This document shows, piece by piece, positions 9,825 to 18,028 of a stretch of DNA of 36,101 nt. The position numbers were made by a program, and so were the translations under genes. Position 1 is the stretch's first letter. Each line of letters opens with the position of its first letter. Source of the stretch: Desulfobulbaceae bacterium (GTDB lineage Bacteria > Desulfobacterota > Desulfobulbia > Desulfobulbales > SURF-16); contig PKTX01000055.1 in assembly GCA_002868945.1 (NCBI GenBank), positions 1 through 36,101 on the forward strand, read 5' to 3'. The notes beneath the pieces were generated by a model that was not told where the DNA came from, searched no databases, and saw only the letters and a list, made by a program, of their open reading frames with translations.

Positions 9825-10030
9825 TTTTACCTGCGGGTATAACGTAAAAAAAGCTGTGAAGGCCAAGGTGAACGGCGCCCCCTGCCAAGGAGCGGCGGCC
9901 TCGCCTCTGCCTGAAGGAGTTGCCTGAATCGTCAAAAAAGGTGATAAGGCAAAAGGTGCCCGCCATCAGGTATAAATAAAAAAGAGGGGCACGTAAACCC
10001 GCAAAGCATTTTTATGGAAAAGGAAGATTC

Positions 10031-10900
10031 ATGTTTCTAGGCGCGCATATGTCGGTGGCCGGCGGCCTCTATCTGGCTATTGAGCGGATCCGCAGGGTGG
10101 CAGGTACCGCCCTGCAGATCTTCAGCCGTAATCAGCGGCAGTGGCAGGCCAAGCCCATCAGTACCGAGGAGGCTGAGCTTTTTGGCCGGGCCTGGCGGGA
10201 GTGGGGCGACTATCCGGTGGCAGTGCATGCCTCCTATCTCATCAATCTGGCCGCTGACAAGCCCGAGATGCGGCGCAAGTCGATTAAGGCCCTGGCCGCC
10301 GAGCTGCAGCGGACCCAGGCCCTGGCCATCCCCCATATCATTCTTCATCCCGGCTCCCATGGCGGTCTTGGCTCGGAGGCGGGCGTGGCCCGGGTGGCGG
10401 CCAGCCTTGATGAGGCCTTTGCCCTGGTCCCGGAGGCGGCGGCCCCCATGATCCTCCTGGAGACCACGGCCGGCCAGGGCACGGCCCTGGGCAGTACTTT
10501 TGAGGAGCTGGCCGCCATCCGTGCCGCCGGCAAGAATGGGCGGCGCCTCGGAGTCTGTCTTGATACCTGCCATATTTTTGCGGCCGGCTACGATATTGGC
10601 AGTGCCCAGGGCTATGAACAGACCATGGTCGACTTTGACAGAATCATCGGCCTGCGGCATCTCCACTTTATCCATGTCAACGATTCCAAGAAGCCGCTGG
10701 CCTCGCGGGTGGATCGCCATGACCACATCGGCGCCGGCGCCATCGGTCTCAAAGGCTTCCGAATGCTGATGACCGATGCCCGCCTGCAGCAGCTCCCCAA
10801 GACACTGGAGACCCCCAAGGGCGAGGATCTGGCCGAAGATCTGGAAAATCTGCGCATTTTACGTGAACTTGCCGCCGGCGGCGTGACCGGCGAGCCATGA
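10031..10900 (+). CDS. nfo: Endonuclease IV (AP endonuclease)
   Basis: 289 aa, usual length. The enzyme cleaves DNA 5' to abasic sites using three zinc ions. Family-2 AP endonuclease signatures are present: HPGSHGG, the LETTAGQG metal-site motif, CLDTCHIFAAGYD, and HVNDSK...DRHDHIGAGAIG. The start is supported by AAGGAAG upstream. It is divergent from holA. Its TGA overlaps the start of dinB by 4 nt (ATGA), making a compact base-damage and bypass operon. Confidence 0.93.
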   Translation: MFLGAHMSVAGGLYLAIERIRRVAGTALQIFSRNQRQWQAKPISTEEAELFGRAWREWGDYPVAVHASYLINLAADKPEMRRKSIKALAAELQRTQALAIPHIILHPGSHGGLGSEAGVARVAASLDEAFALVPEAAAPMILLETTAGQGTALGSTFEELAAIRAAGKNGRRLGVCLDTCHIFAAGYDIGSAQGYEQTMVDFDRIIGLRHLHFIHVNDSKKPLASRVDRHDHIGAGAIGLKGFRMLMTDARLQQLPKTLETPKGEDLAEDLENLRILRELAAGGVTGEP

Positions 10901-12093
10901 GTGCCGGGGCCATTATCCATCTGGACATGGACGCCTTTTATGCCTCGGTGGAGGTCCTGGATAATCCGGAGCTGGCCGGCCGGCCGGTTATTGTCGGCGG
11001 CAGCAGCGATCGGGGTGTGGTGTCGGCCGCCTCCTATGAGGCCAGGGCCTATGGCGTTCATTCCGCCCAGCCCATGGTCACGGCTCGGCGTCTCTGTCCC
11101 GGCGGTGTCTTTCTGACCGGGCGCATGGCACGCTATCAGGAAATATCCCGCCGGGTGATGGCCATTTTCAGCAACTATACCCCCCTGGTGGAGCAGGTCT
11201 CGGTGGATGAGGCCTTTCTCGATGTCAGCGGCTGTGGCCGCCTGCTGGGTGATGCCGAGCAGATCGCTGTGGCCATTCGGAGCCGGGTGCGCCGCCAGGT
11301 AGGCCTGACGGTGTCGGCCGGGGTTGCCGCTTCCAAGCTGGTGGCCAAGATCGCCTCGGACCGGCAGAAGCCGGACGGCCTCACCGTGGTGCCGGCCGGC
11401 GGCGAGGCCGACTTTCTCGCCCCCCTGGACATCAGCTGTCTGTGGGGGGTGGGTGCCAAGACCATCCCCAGCCTTCACCTCCTGGGAGTAAAGACCATCG
11501 GCGACCTGTGCCGTTTCGAGCTTGATTTTCTGGAGCAGCGTTTCGGCAAGCAGGGCCGGCACATGTACTTCTGTGCCCGCGGCATTGACCAGCGCCGGGT
11601 GCAGATCGGCGAAACAGTGAAGTCCATCGGCAACGAGGAGACCTTCAGCAGGGATCTCACCGGTCTGGAGGAGATCAAAAAGGAGCTTCTCTTTCTCTGC
11701 TTCAAGGTGGGGGAGCGCCTCAGGGCCCAGGAGCTCAGGGGCCGCACCGTGACCTTGAAAATCAAGTATGCCGATTTTTCCACGGCCAGCCGTTCCGTCA
11801 CCCTGGCCCGGGCCACAGATGACAGTCGCCACCTCTATCAGGTTATCGAGGGCCTGTTGGCCAAGACCCAGGCCGGTGTCAGAGCGGTGCGACTGGCCGG
11901 CCTCAGCGTCGCCGGCCTCAGTGGAGGGGGTGAACCCTGCCAGGCCGATCTCTTCAGTCGGGAGCAGGAGAAGAATCGCCGGCAGCTCTCCCTGGCCATG
12001 GACGCTATTAACCGGCGTTACGGCTCGCTGACCATCAAGCCGGCCATTCTGGCTGAAGAGAGGCGGGCGGCACCTAAAAAGATGGGGGAGTAA
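10897..12093 (+). CDS. dinB: DNA polymerase IV (Y-family translesion polymerase)
   Basis: 398 aa. Catalytic carboxylates are visible in HLDMDAFYASVE (D10) and SVDEAFLDVSG (D104, E105), with the nucleotide-binding SYEARAYGVHS between them. Thumb (VSAGVAASKLVAKIAS) and little-finger regions follow. A likely beta-clamp binding motif QADLF lies at residues 349-353, followed by about 45 further residues that are rich in charged amino acids. Translation is probably coupled to nfo by the ATGA overlap, so AP-site incision and lesion bypass would be made together. No LexA-like box was identified with confidence. Confidence 0.93.
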   Translation: MSAGAIIHLDMDAFYASVEVLDNPELAGRPVIVGGSSDRGVVSAASYEARAYGVHSAQPMVTARRLCPGGVFLTGRMARYQEISRRVMAIFSNYTPLVEQVSVDEAFLDVSGCGRLLGDAEQIAVAIRSRVRRQVGLTVSAGVAASKLVAKIASDRQKPDGLTVVPAGGEADFLAPLDISCLWGVGAKTIPSLHLLGVKTIGDLCRFELDFLEQRFGKQGRHMYFCARGIDQRRVQIGETVKSIGNEETFSRDLTGLEEIKKELLFLCFKVGERLRAQELRGRTVTLKIKYADFSTASRSVTLARATDDSRHLYQVIEGLLAKTQAGVRAVRLAGLSVAGLSGGGEPCQADLFSREQEKNRRQLSLAMDAINRRYGSLTIKPAILAEERRAAPKKMGE

Positions 12094-12108
12094 GGATCCT
12101 TGTTGGCT

Positions 12109-12456
12109 CTACCCCTTTTCCTGCTCCTCGGCACACCGTACGCACAGGGTGGATTCGGGTATCAGCAGGATGCGGCCCATGGGGATGGTTTCGCCGCACT
12201 CAAAGCAGATGCCGAAATCAGGGTCATCCACCTGGGTGAGGGCGTGCTGCAGGCGGGCCAGCTTGCGTTTGGCATTGCCCAGGGCCGCCTGGTTGATGCC
12301 CTGGCTGCTGATCGCCTCCATCCTGGAGAGGCGGCCCACCGCATTGTCCGGCGCAATGGGGCGGCTCAGCTCATGTAACGCGGCCACCTGGTTCGTGGCG
12401 GCCTCGATCTCCGCCATTATCCTTTCTTTAATCTTGCTGCGTTGGGGGTCTTCCAT
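12109..12456 (-). CDS. DksA/TraR-type C4 zinc-finger protein
   Basis: 115 aa. The C-terminus carries a four-cysteine zinc finger, CFEC (84, 87) and CVRC (105, 108), in the DksA/TraR arrangement. It is preceded by a helical hairpin (about 5-75) as in DksA-like regulators that enter the RNA polymerase secondary channel. The coiled-coil tip lacks an obvious DxxDxA acidic motif, so a ppGpp-cofactor role like true DksA is uncertain. The gene ends 15 nt from the dinB stop, convergently. The start at 12456 has no strong Shine-Dalgarno and an internal Met (residue 14) is an alternative. Confidence 0.8.
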   Translation of the reverse strand: MEDPQRSKIKERIMAEIEAATNQVAALHELSRPIAPDNAVGRLSRMEAISSQGINQAALGNAKRKLARLQHALTQVDDPDFGICFECGETIPMGRILLIPESTLCVRCAEEQEKG

Positions 12457-12557
12457 GGTAATTTACGCGAAAATTTGTCAGCCGGCCGGCTCATCGCCGC
12501 TGGCCCAATCAGGTAGTTTTCCTTGAAAAATTCACCCCTATGTAAAGAGGTCACAGT

Positions 12558-12755
12558 ATGAGATCAGTCGACGAACTCTGGGACGATATCGGCGCTCTGG
12601 CCGAGGAGTAGGCCCTCCATGTCATCACCAAACTCTACGCCAGCTATGAAGGCCGGTTGAGCCGCGACCCGGAAAACGAGGCCTGCCGGCAGTTCTTCCA
12701 GGAACTTGACAATGCCATCAGCCAGACCCTGGAGTGTAACCTCAATCGCCGTTAA
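12558..12755 (+). pseudogene. Small ORF interrupted by one in-frame TAG
   Basis: A well-placed AAGAGG precedes ATG at 12558. The frame reads MRSVDELWDDIGALAEE, then TAG at 12609-12611, then continues ALHVITKLYASYEGRLS and on to NLNRR and TAA at 12753. Composition and amphipathic helical character look the same on both sides, so the 65-codon frame appears to be one small helical protein. A single change (GAG to TAG in the run GAG GAG TAG) explains the stop. TAG is the normal stop of several other genes here, so recoding is unlikely. I do not recognise the family with certainty. It could be a nonsense allele, a sequencing error or a 17-residue peptide. Confidence 0.5.
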
Positions 12756-12870
12756 CAGCCCGTTGAAAAACTACTGCGCTCGAAGGTCTCACTTGGTTCG
12801 CTATCTGCTGATGCGTCGTCAAAATTCGGCTTGAGCTATGCGAGCGGAGCGAGACACCGAAATGCTCCTG
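12754..12870 (-). repeat. Dispersed intergenic repeat, copy 2 (inverted)
   Basis: Begins with AACAGCCCGTTGAAAAACT, overlapping the TAA of the interrupted small ORF, and runs to AAATGCTCCTGAG. It is the reverse complement of the copies at 4529 and 33081, with the same conserved core around 12794-12834. It lies in the gap 12457-12909, which otherwise holds only the small interrupted ORF. Confidence 0.75.
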
Positions 12871-12909
12871 AGCCCTCTATGAACTGCATCCCAAGGGTAC
12901 TTCCTGTGT

Positions 12910-14265
12910 CTATTCAATGTTGAGCTTCTTGATTTTCCGCCAGAGTGATACCCGGTCAATGCCCAGGGCCTTGGCGGCCGCAGTCTTGTTGTAAGCCGTT
13001 TCCTTGAGAATCCATTCAATATAGGATTTTTCCACCTCCTCAATGCTGGCATATTTATCCGTGCTCTTGCGGAAGGTCTGCAGGCCCATGTTGCGGAGAT
13101 CGTCGGGGATATCGGCCAGCCCGAGGCTGGTGTCGTTGCTCAGGGCGACGCCGCGCTCAATGATGTTTTCCAGCTCACGGACATTACCGGGAAAGTCATA
13201 GCCCTGCAGGGTCTCAATCACCTCGGCGCTGGCCTCGGCCACCTTTTTACCCATGGCGCTGTTGTATTTGTCCAGAAAGAACTGGACCAGGAGGGGAATG
13301 TCATCCTTGCGTTCCGACAGGGGCGGGATTTTCAGGGAGACCACGTTGATGCGGAAGTAGAGATCCCGCCGGAAGTTGCCGGCATCGACCTCGTCCTTGA
13401 GGTCGCGATTGGTGGCGGCGACAAAGCGCACATTGACCTTGATCGGGCTGGTGTCGCCGATCCGCATGATCTCCTTTTCCTGCAGGACCCGGAGGAACTT
13501 GACCTGCATGGAGGGCGTCATTTCGGTGATTTCATCGAGGAACAGGGTGCTGCCGTCGGCAATCTCCACCAGTCCTTTCTTGTCCTCGTCCGCCCCGGTA
13601 AAGGCCCCCTTGCGATGGCCGAAGAGTTCATTGGTCAAGAGTTCTTCGTTAAAGGCACCGCAGTTAATTGACAGCATTTGCCGGCCATGGCGCGGGCTGC
13701 GGCTGTGGATCAGTTTGGCCAAAAGCTCCTTGCCGGTGCCCGACTCGCCGCTGATGACGACATTGGTATCAGTGGCGGCAATCTGGTCGGCCATTTCCAG
13801 CAGACTGCGCATCTGCCGGTTATGGGTGATAAGCCGGGGCTGTTCCCTCTGCTGGAGCACCTGTTTCTGAAGAACCTCCACCTCCTCCTTGAGCAGAACC
13901 TTTTCCACGGCCTCGCGCACCACCTTGCGCACCTCGGCAAGCTTGAAAGGCTTGGTCAGGTAGTGGTAGGCGCCGCTCTTCAAGGCCTCAATGGCGGAAT
14001 CAATCGATGAGAAACCGGTGATCATGATCACCTCTGTCTTGGGATAGAGTGATTTGACCCGGCGCAGCACCTGCATACCGTCTATCTGCGGCATCTTCAG
14101 GTCGGTGAGGACCAGGGCAAAGGCCTGCCGGTCCAGACAGGAGAGGGCCTGCTTGCCGCTGCTTGCCGCTGTGACACGGTAGCCCTCCTTGCGGAGAACG
14201 AGGCTGAGGTTTCTTAAGGCCACCTCTTCGTCGTCAATGACCAGGATTTCAACGTCAGACATCAA
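12910..14265 (-). CDS. Sigma-54-dependent response regulator (NtrC family)
   Basis: 451 aa. Receiver domain (4-120) with phosphoacceptor D55 in VLTDLKMPQ, the switch Thr region (MITGF) and KPF at 106-107. AAA+ domain (about 145-385) with Walker A GESGTGKE (173-180) and the sigma-54 contact loop GAFTGA (220-225). A Fis-type HTH at the C-terminus (AAAKALGIDRVSLWRKIKKL). The gene overlaps its sensor kinase by 4 nt. The divergent promoter region carries a -24/-12 sigma-54 promoter and two dyads, so this protein is the obvious candidate activator of the UspA-LCIB-Ehr cluster and perhaps of itself. The signal sensed is unknown. Confidence 0.92.
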   Translation of the reverse strand: MMSDVEILVIDDEEVALRNLSLVLRKEGYRVTAASSGKQALSCLDRQAFALVLTDLKMPQIDGMQVLRRVKSLYPKTEVIMITGFSSIDSAIEALKSGAYHYLTKPFKLAEVRKVVREAVEKVLLKEEVEVLQKQVLQQREQPRLITHNRQMRSLLEMADQIAATDTNVVISGESGTGKELLAKLIHSRSPRHGRQMLSINCGAFNEELLTNELFGHRKGAFTGADEDKKGLVEIADGSTLFLDEITEMTPSMQVKFLRVLQEKEIMRIGDTSPIKVNVRFVAATNRDLKDEVDAGNFRRDLYFRINVVSLKIPPLSERKDDIPLLVQFFLDKYNSAMGKKVAEASAEVIETLQGYDFPGNVRELENIIERGVALSNDTSLGLADIPDDLRNMGLQTFRKSTDKYASIEEVEKSYIEWILKETAYNKTAAAKALGIDRVSLWRKIKKLNIE

Positions 14266-15659
14266 GATTTCTCCTTGCCCGGCAGGTTAATGATAAAGGC
14301 GGCGCCGGCCTGACGCTGCAGATCAATGTGGATGGTGCCGCCGTGCTGGCTCACTATTTCATGGACGATAAAGAGACCGAGGCCGGAACCCTGCCCGGTA
14401 TCCTTGGTGGTAAAGAAGGGGTCGAAAATTTTGTCCTTGAGTTGCACCGGAATGCCCGGCCCGTCATCGGCAATGACTATTTTTATGCCGCCCTGTTTCT
14501 GCCAGGCCTTGATCTGGATAATCCCCTTGCCGGCCAGGGCGTCAATGCTGTTTTTCAGGAGATTCAAAATGGCCTGCTGGATTTTCTGCTTGTCGACAAA
14601 GACGGAGAGCTCCTCCCCCACGGCCAGACGGATCTCGACGCCCCTGGGGATCTGGCCCTTGAGCAGCAGGACAATTTCCTGGAGCAGGGCGCGCAAGGGA
14701 TAGTGTCGGCGCTGAAAGTTTTCATGACGGGCCAGGGAGAGCAGGGTCTGGACAATGGAGATGGAGCGCTGCGTTTCCAGGTGGATCTGGTCGAGTAACT
14801 GGTGGGCCAGGGGGGTGTTGGCCGGGCCGATTTCTTCATCAAGCAGTTCGGCGGAGCTGGAGATGTTGGAGAGGGGGTTGTTGAGCTCATGGGCGACACC
14901 GGCCAACATGGTGCCCAGCGAGGCCAGCTTCTCCGACTTGACCAGCTGTTGCTGGCGTTTCTTGAGCTCGCGACTCATGCGATTAAAGGCGGAGATCAGA
15001 CTGTTTATCTCATGGTTTGAACTGGTAAAGGGCGCCTCGACAAAGTTGCCGGTGGCAATGAGGGCCGCATGCCTTTCAAGCTTCTTGAGGGAGGAGACAA
15101 TGCCCCGGCCCAGCAGGGCGGCTGCCGCGCTGAACAGGACGATGAGCAGGGGCAGGGTCAGCAGCAGGGTGTTGCTGATCAGGCGAATGAGACGCTGGAT
15201 GGCCCGGCGCTCCATGACCACCAGATCCTCGGTGAGCATGATCAGTTCGTTGCCCTGTTCACGAATAAGGGCGGCCAGTTCGCGGGAAAGCTCGCTATGG
15301 CCCAGGCGGGCAAAGGTGGCGCCGTAGTCCTGCAGGGCGCTGCGCACCGTGTTGATATCCTGCTGGGAACTCAATCTGACAAAGAGCTCCTCGTTGTCGG
15401 CCAGCTGCCCGGTGAGGGCGTCCAGGTACATTTCCCCCTGTTGCAGCGCCTTCGGGTCGTTGTAGAGCAGAAAGTTTTTCTCCATGCGCCGCACCTCCAG
15501 GGTGTTTGCCAGGAAGGTGTCCACGGTCTCGATATTGTGAAGTTTGCCCTCGATGCGGCTGACAATCCAGTAGGTAATGGTGGAGATCCCCACCATAAAG
15601 GCGAGCAGGAGATAGAACCAGAACATGATTTTGCTGCGAATACCGCCGGGCTGTTGCAT
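14262..15659 (-). CDS. HAMP sensor histidine kinase
   Basis: 465 aa inner-membrane kinase. TM1 about 11-33, a helical periplasmic sensor of about 130 residues (34-163), TM2 about 164-186, HAMP about 187-238, then HisKA with H257 in VAHELNNPLSN and a C-terminal ATPase domain with the DGPGIP, FFTTKDTGQGSGLGL boxes. The GVAHELNNPLSN H-box is typical of NtrB-like partners of NtrC regulators, matching the overlapping downstream gene. The sensor part is all-helical, like a four-helix bundle, and no ligand-binding residue can be named. Confidence 0.9.
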   Translation of the reverse strand: MQQPGGIRSKIMFWFYLLLAFMVGISTITYWIVSRIEGKLHNIETVDTFLANTLEVRRMEKNFLLYNDPKALQQGEMYLDALTGQLADNEELFVRLSSQQDINTVRSALQDYGATFARLGHSELSRELAALIREQGNELIMLTEDLVVMERRAIQRLIRLISNTLLLTLPLLIVLFSAAAALLGRGIVSSLKKLERHAALIATGNFVEAPFTSSNHEINSLISAFNRMSRELKKRQQQLVKSEKLASLGTMLAGVAHELNNPLSNISSSAELLDEEIGPANTPLAHQLLDQIHLETQRSISIVQTLLSLARHENFQRRHYPLRALLQEIVLLLKGQIPRGVEIRLAVGEELSVFVDKQKIQQAILNLLKNSIDALAGKGIIQIKAWQKQGGIKIVIADDGPGIPVQLKDKIFDPFFTTKDTGQGSGLGLFIVHEIVSQHGGTIHIDLQRQAGAAFIINLPGKEKS

Positions 15660-15727
15660 TTTTTTTCACCGAAAAAGGGCTGCCGGTAGAGGGGGCCGGC
15701 CAGGATAAGAACCATCGTACACCCTTA

Positions 15728-15744
15728 TGTTGCATAACGCAACA
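15728..15744. promoter_or_regulatory. Upstream dyad 1 (putative activator site)
   Basis: TGTTGC, ATAAC, GCAACA: perfect 6-bp arms with a 5-nt spacer. The same arms recur at 15814. Its centre lies about 187 bp upstream of the predicted start site of the sigma-54 promoter at 15898 and about 75 bp upstream of the kinase gene, so it could serve both directions. NtrC-type activators bind such paired dyads at -100 to -200. Confidence 0.6.
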
Positions 15745-15813
15745 GCATGTTCGGTAATGAAACGCGCTTGAACTGTATGTTTTCCGGTGGAAAATTTGGT
15801 ATGCCATGGTTTG

Positions 15814-15831
15814 TGTTGCAAATACGCAACA
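15814..15831. promoter_or_regulatory. Upstream dyad 2 (putative activator site)
   Basis: TGTTGC, AAATAC, GCAACA: the same arms as dyad 1 with a 6-nt spacer. The two centres are about 86 bp apart, close to eight helical turns, and this one is near -100 to the predicted transcription start. That is the normal geometry for enhancer sites of sigma-54 activators. Confidence 0.6.
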
Positions 15832-15896
15832 TGGCCGGAAGGACCTCTTCGGAGGTAACTTGTTGAACTTACTAGTATAAAAATTTTTCGGCGCTC

Positions 15897-15912
15897 CGGC
15901 ACGGGAAATGCT
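15897..15912 (+). promoter_or_regulatory. Sigma-54 (-24/-12) promoter
   Basis: CGGCACGGGAAATGCT contains the invariant GG (15898-15899) and GC (15910-15911) exactly 10 nt apart and the CACG that usually follows the GG. Transcription would start near 15923, about 63 nt before the GTG of the UspA-like gene. No minus-strand GG-N10-GC was found in this gap. The neighbouring NtrC-type regulator and the two dyads support the call. The remaining bases of the 326-nt gap show no gene. Confidence 0.7.
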
Positions 15913-15985
15913 GATTGAGGGCGCAGCCATGTGATGAGCATGGATCCGGCAATTTTTCTTTTCAAATGGATCGACAGGGGCATGT

Positions 15986-16405
15986 GTGCGCAGGAAAAAA
16001 GTTGGCAACAAGAAGGTACTCCTGATCACCAACTCCTCTGACCTGGGCGAGGATGTTCTGCGGCACGGCATCAATCTCAGCAAGCGGATGGATGCCGGCC
16101 TTGAGGTTCTCCACCTGGTCACGGCCCCGCAGGCGAAACAGGCCGCCGAGCATTTCCAGGCCCTGGTCGCGGCAATGGAGCCGGCCGAGCCCCTTCCCTA
16201 CAGTCAGTTTGTCGGACAGGGTGAATTTGTCGGCGAGGCCCTTGACTACGCCCGAAACAAACGGAACCTGCTCTGCGTTATTCTCTATCCGGACAGTGAC
16301 GGCGGCCGGGAAAGGCAGGGCAAGGGCCAGAGAAGATTCAAGGAAGTTATGCAAATGTTGAACTGTCCGGTGGTGGTTTACAGCGGCAGTCCAGTCTATC
16401 TGTGA
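15986..16405 (+). CDS. UspA-like small protein
   Basis: 139 aa, GTG start with AGGGG 5 nt before it. The beginning (KKVLLITNSSDLGEDVLRHGINLSKRMDAGLEVLHLVT) has the alternating strand-helix pattern of the universal stress protein fold, and the end (NCPVVVYSG) resembles the final strand of that fold. The ATP-binding G-2x-G-9x-G(S/T) motif of UspA is not evident, so nucleotide binding is doubtful. It is the first gene after the sigma-54 promoter and likely heads the transcript that includes the LCIB-type gene. A signalling or chaperone role toward the complex is possible but unproven. Confidence 0.65.
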   Translation: MRRKKVGNKKVLLITNSSDLGEDVLRHGINLSKRMDAGLEVLHLVTAPQAKQAAEHFQALVAAMEPAEPLPYSQFVGQGEFVGEALDYARNKRNLLCVILYPDSDGGRERQGKGQRRFKEVMQMLNCPVVVYSGSPVYL

Positions 16406-16429
16406 GATAATTTCAGTAAGAGGATGAAC

Positions 16430-16672
16430 GTGAAAGTACTTATCGGCATTACCCAGGATTTAGAGACGGCAAAGAGCGATTTGACCCATAAGTTCAACAG
16501 CTTGGGAAACACCACCGAGGTGGGCCCCTTCAAGTCCAGGGAGGAGGCGGAGAACTGGAAGACCTTTATGATGAAGAGACGCCAGAACTATGAAGAGATC
16601 GCCTCGCAGGCAGCGCCGGCCGAGGATGCCCTCTGGTTTGGTTTCACCGTGGAAAGCCCGGTTCTTCATTAA
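16430..16672 (+). CDS. Small hypothetical protein
   Basis: 80 aa from GTG 16430 (MKVLIGITQDLE). I prefer this start to ATG 16424 because AAGAGG at 16418-16423 abuts the ATG with no spacing but is 6 nt from the GTG. No signal peptide, no membrane segment and no cysteine. The protein has the rhythm of a small alpha/beta protein, with GPFKSREEAENWKTFMM resembling SPOR-like or small cytosolic regulators. No family is recognised. It sits 24 nt after the UspA-like gene and 19 nt before the LCIB-type gene, so it is almost certainly in the same operon. Confidence 0.7.
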   Translation: MKVLIGITQDLETAKSDLTHKFNSLGNTTEVGPFKSREEAENWKTFMMKRRQNYEEIASQAAPAEDALWFGFTVESPVLH

Positions 16673-16691
16673 ACATCAGGGAGTGGCGCCC

Positions 16692-17891
16692 ATGTGGCGC
16701 ACCAGACCAATGCCTCATACATACTTTAAACCAAGTATTATCCGCAAACTGGCGCCCTTTAAGGTGGATGGCCTGGCCATTCCCTATGCCGAGTTTGTCC
16801 CCAAGCTCTACAACCTCTGCATGACTCTGGGGTTTCGCAAGGGCTTGATTATGCCGTCCCGAGCCTTTTGCTCGGACGAAAATCAGGGCTGGCCCATCAT
16901 TCTGCTCACCAAGCATTTCGGCACCTTTCCCTTCAATCATGGGCGGGTGGGCGGTATTGTCGCCATTGATCGGCATGGGCCCCACGCCCATCACGGCGAG
17001 GACTCGGTGATCGTGCAGGCCAGTCATGTGGGCTATGATCCCATCAGCGGCGTCTACGGCAAGTGTACCCGTCCCAAGATGGAGGGTACCTGCATCTCCG
17101 AGTCGTGCGGCAAGATAACCCACGTTATCACCCCCTACCTGGAGCAGTATCACTTTGCCCGGGAGAGGATCTTTCTGCATCGGCACGAGAACGGCACCCA
17201 TCTGATCACGGTCAAGAACTCCTTTATTGATTTTGACTCGCATCCGGTGAAAAACGGCCTGGTCCTGAACCTGGAAAGTATTGTCAAGATCAATGAGAAC
17301 GGCAAGATTCTGCCGGTGACCGCCATCAGCACCAGCCAGACCTATGAGGTGTGTGACGAATTTCGGCGGCGCATTGACGAGAGCGGCTATACCTGGAAGA
17401 CAGGGGAGGGAGAAGGCATCGGCACATATCTCACCGATGATCTTTTCTACTTTCGTGAAGATTTCCATGAGACGGATGAGTCGATCCTGCTGGAGCGCAA
17501 TCTCATTGAATTCATGCCCACCATTGTCACCTCCCGCAATCCGCCGTTGCGGGCGGCCAAGATCAATATCCAGCTGGAGTTTGCCCGTACGGTGGAGTCG
17601 ATTCGGCGCGGCGCCGAGTATGACAACAAGAATCTGCTCTATGTGGCGGGGCTGAATGTCGATCTCTCCGAGTTTGAGGGCCACCCGGCCACCACCTACT
17701 TTGTGCCCTGGGCCGCCCATATCCAGCTCAAGGACGGCACGCCGGTGGAGTACACCCACCCCCTGGAGCAGGAACGCCTCTATGCCTTGCTCATGGAGCA
17801 GAACAGCCTCAATCCCGAGCAGGCGGACCTCAAGGAAGAGATCGGCCGTATGCTGGCCGCACCCCGTTTTGATATCCGGTCGCCCAAATGA
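16692..17891 (+). CDS. LCIB-type (beta-like) carbonic anhydrase family protein
   Basis: 399 aa from ATG 16692 (GGGAG 8 nt upstream). The frame is open further back but that part overlaps the preceding gene. The segment 45-145 has the pattern I associate with the LCIB/LCIC family of beta-type carbonic anhydrases: FCSDEN (C60, D62), FPFNHGRVGGIVA, then QASHVGYDP (H112) and CISESCGK (C139, with C134 nearby), a plausible Cys-His-Cys zinc site with a catalytic Asp. No signal peptide or membrane segment, so it is cytoplasmic or membrane-peripheral. The C-terminal 250 residues are extra to the core and not recognised. It lies between the sigma-54-driven small genes and the Hyf/Ehr genes, which suggests work with that complex. 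Function is inferred, not shown. Confidence 0.65.
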   Translation: MWRTRPMPHTYFKPSIIRKLAPFKVDGLAIPYAEFVPKLYNLCMTLGFRKGLIMPSRAFCSDENQGWPIILLTKHFGTFPFNHGRVGGIVAIDRHGPHAHHGEDSVIVQASHVGYDPISGVYGKCTRPKMEGTCISESCGKITHVITPYLEQYHFARERIFLHRHENGTHLITVKNSFIDFDSHPVKNGLVLNLESIVKINENGKILPVTAISTSQTYEVCDEFRRRIDESGYTWKTGEGEGIGTYLTDDLFYFREDFHETDESILLERNLIEFMPTIVTSRNPPLRAAKINIQLEFARTVESIRRGAEYDNKNLLYVAGLNVDLSEFEGHPATTYFVPWAAHIQLKDGTPVEYTHPLEQERLYALLMEQNSLNPEQADLKEEIGRMLAAPRFDIRSPK

Positions 17892-17958
17892 AGCCTGACG
17901 TAGAGCAAAAGAGTCTGAAGCAGGGCGGCTTGCCGCCTGGTTGGACCGCCCTGCCGCC

Positions 17959-17975
17959 GCCCGGCGCCGCCGGGC
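17959..17975. other. GC-rich hairpin between the LCIB-type gene and hyfB
   Basis: GCCCGGC, GCC, GCCGGGC: a perfect 7-bp stem with a 3-nt loop in the 260-nt gap before hyfB. There is no T-run after it (next bases CGGTATTC). It could attenuate or separate the two message segments. Confidence 0.45.
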
Positions 17976-18028
17976 CGGTATTCTGAGTATCGCCCCCCAT
18001 GTAAAAGAGTTTAGCGGCCAGGTGTAGA

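Noticed and set aside
12558-12755. Pyrrolysine-containing protein at the amber codon
   Set aside because: Other genes in the window end with TAG as an ordinary stop, and no methylamine gene or pylTSBCD gene is nearby, so a point nonsense change is favoured.
16590-16691. Earlier in-frame start for the LCIB-type protein
   Set aside because: It overlaps the preceding small gene and encodes an arginine-rich stretch unlike the protein. The GGGAG before 16692 fits better.
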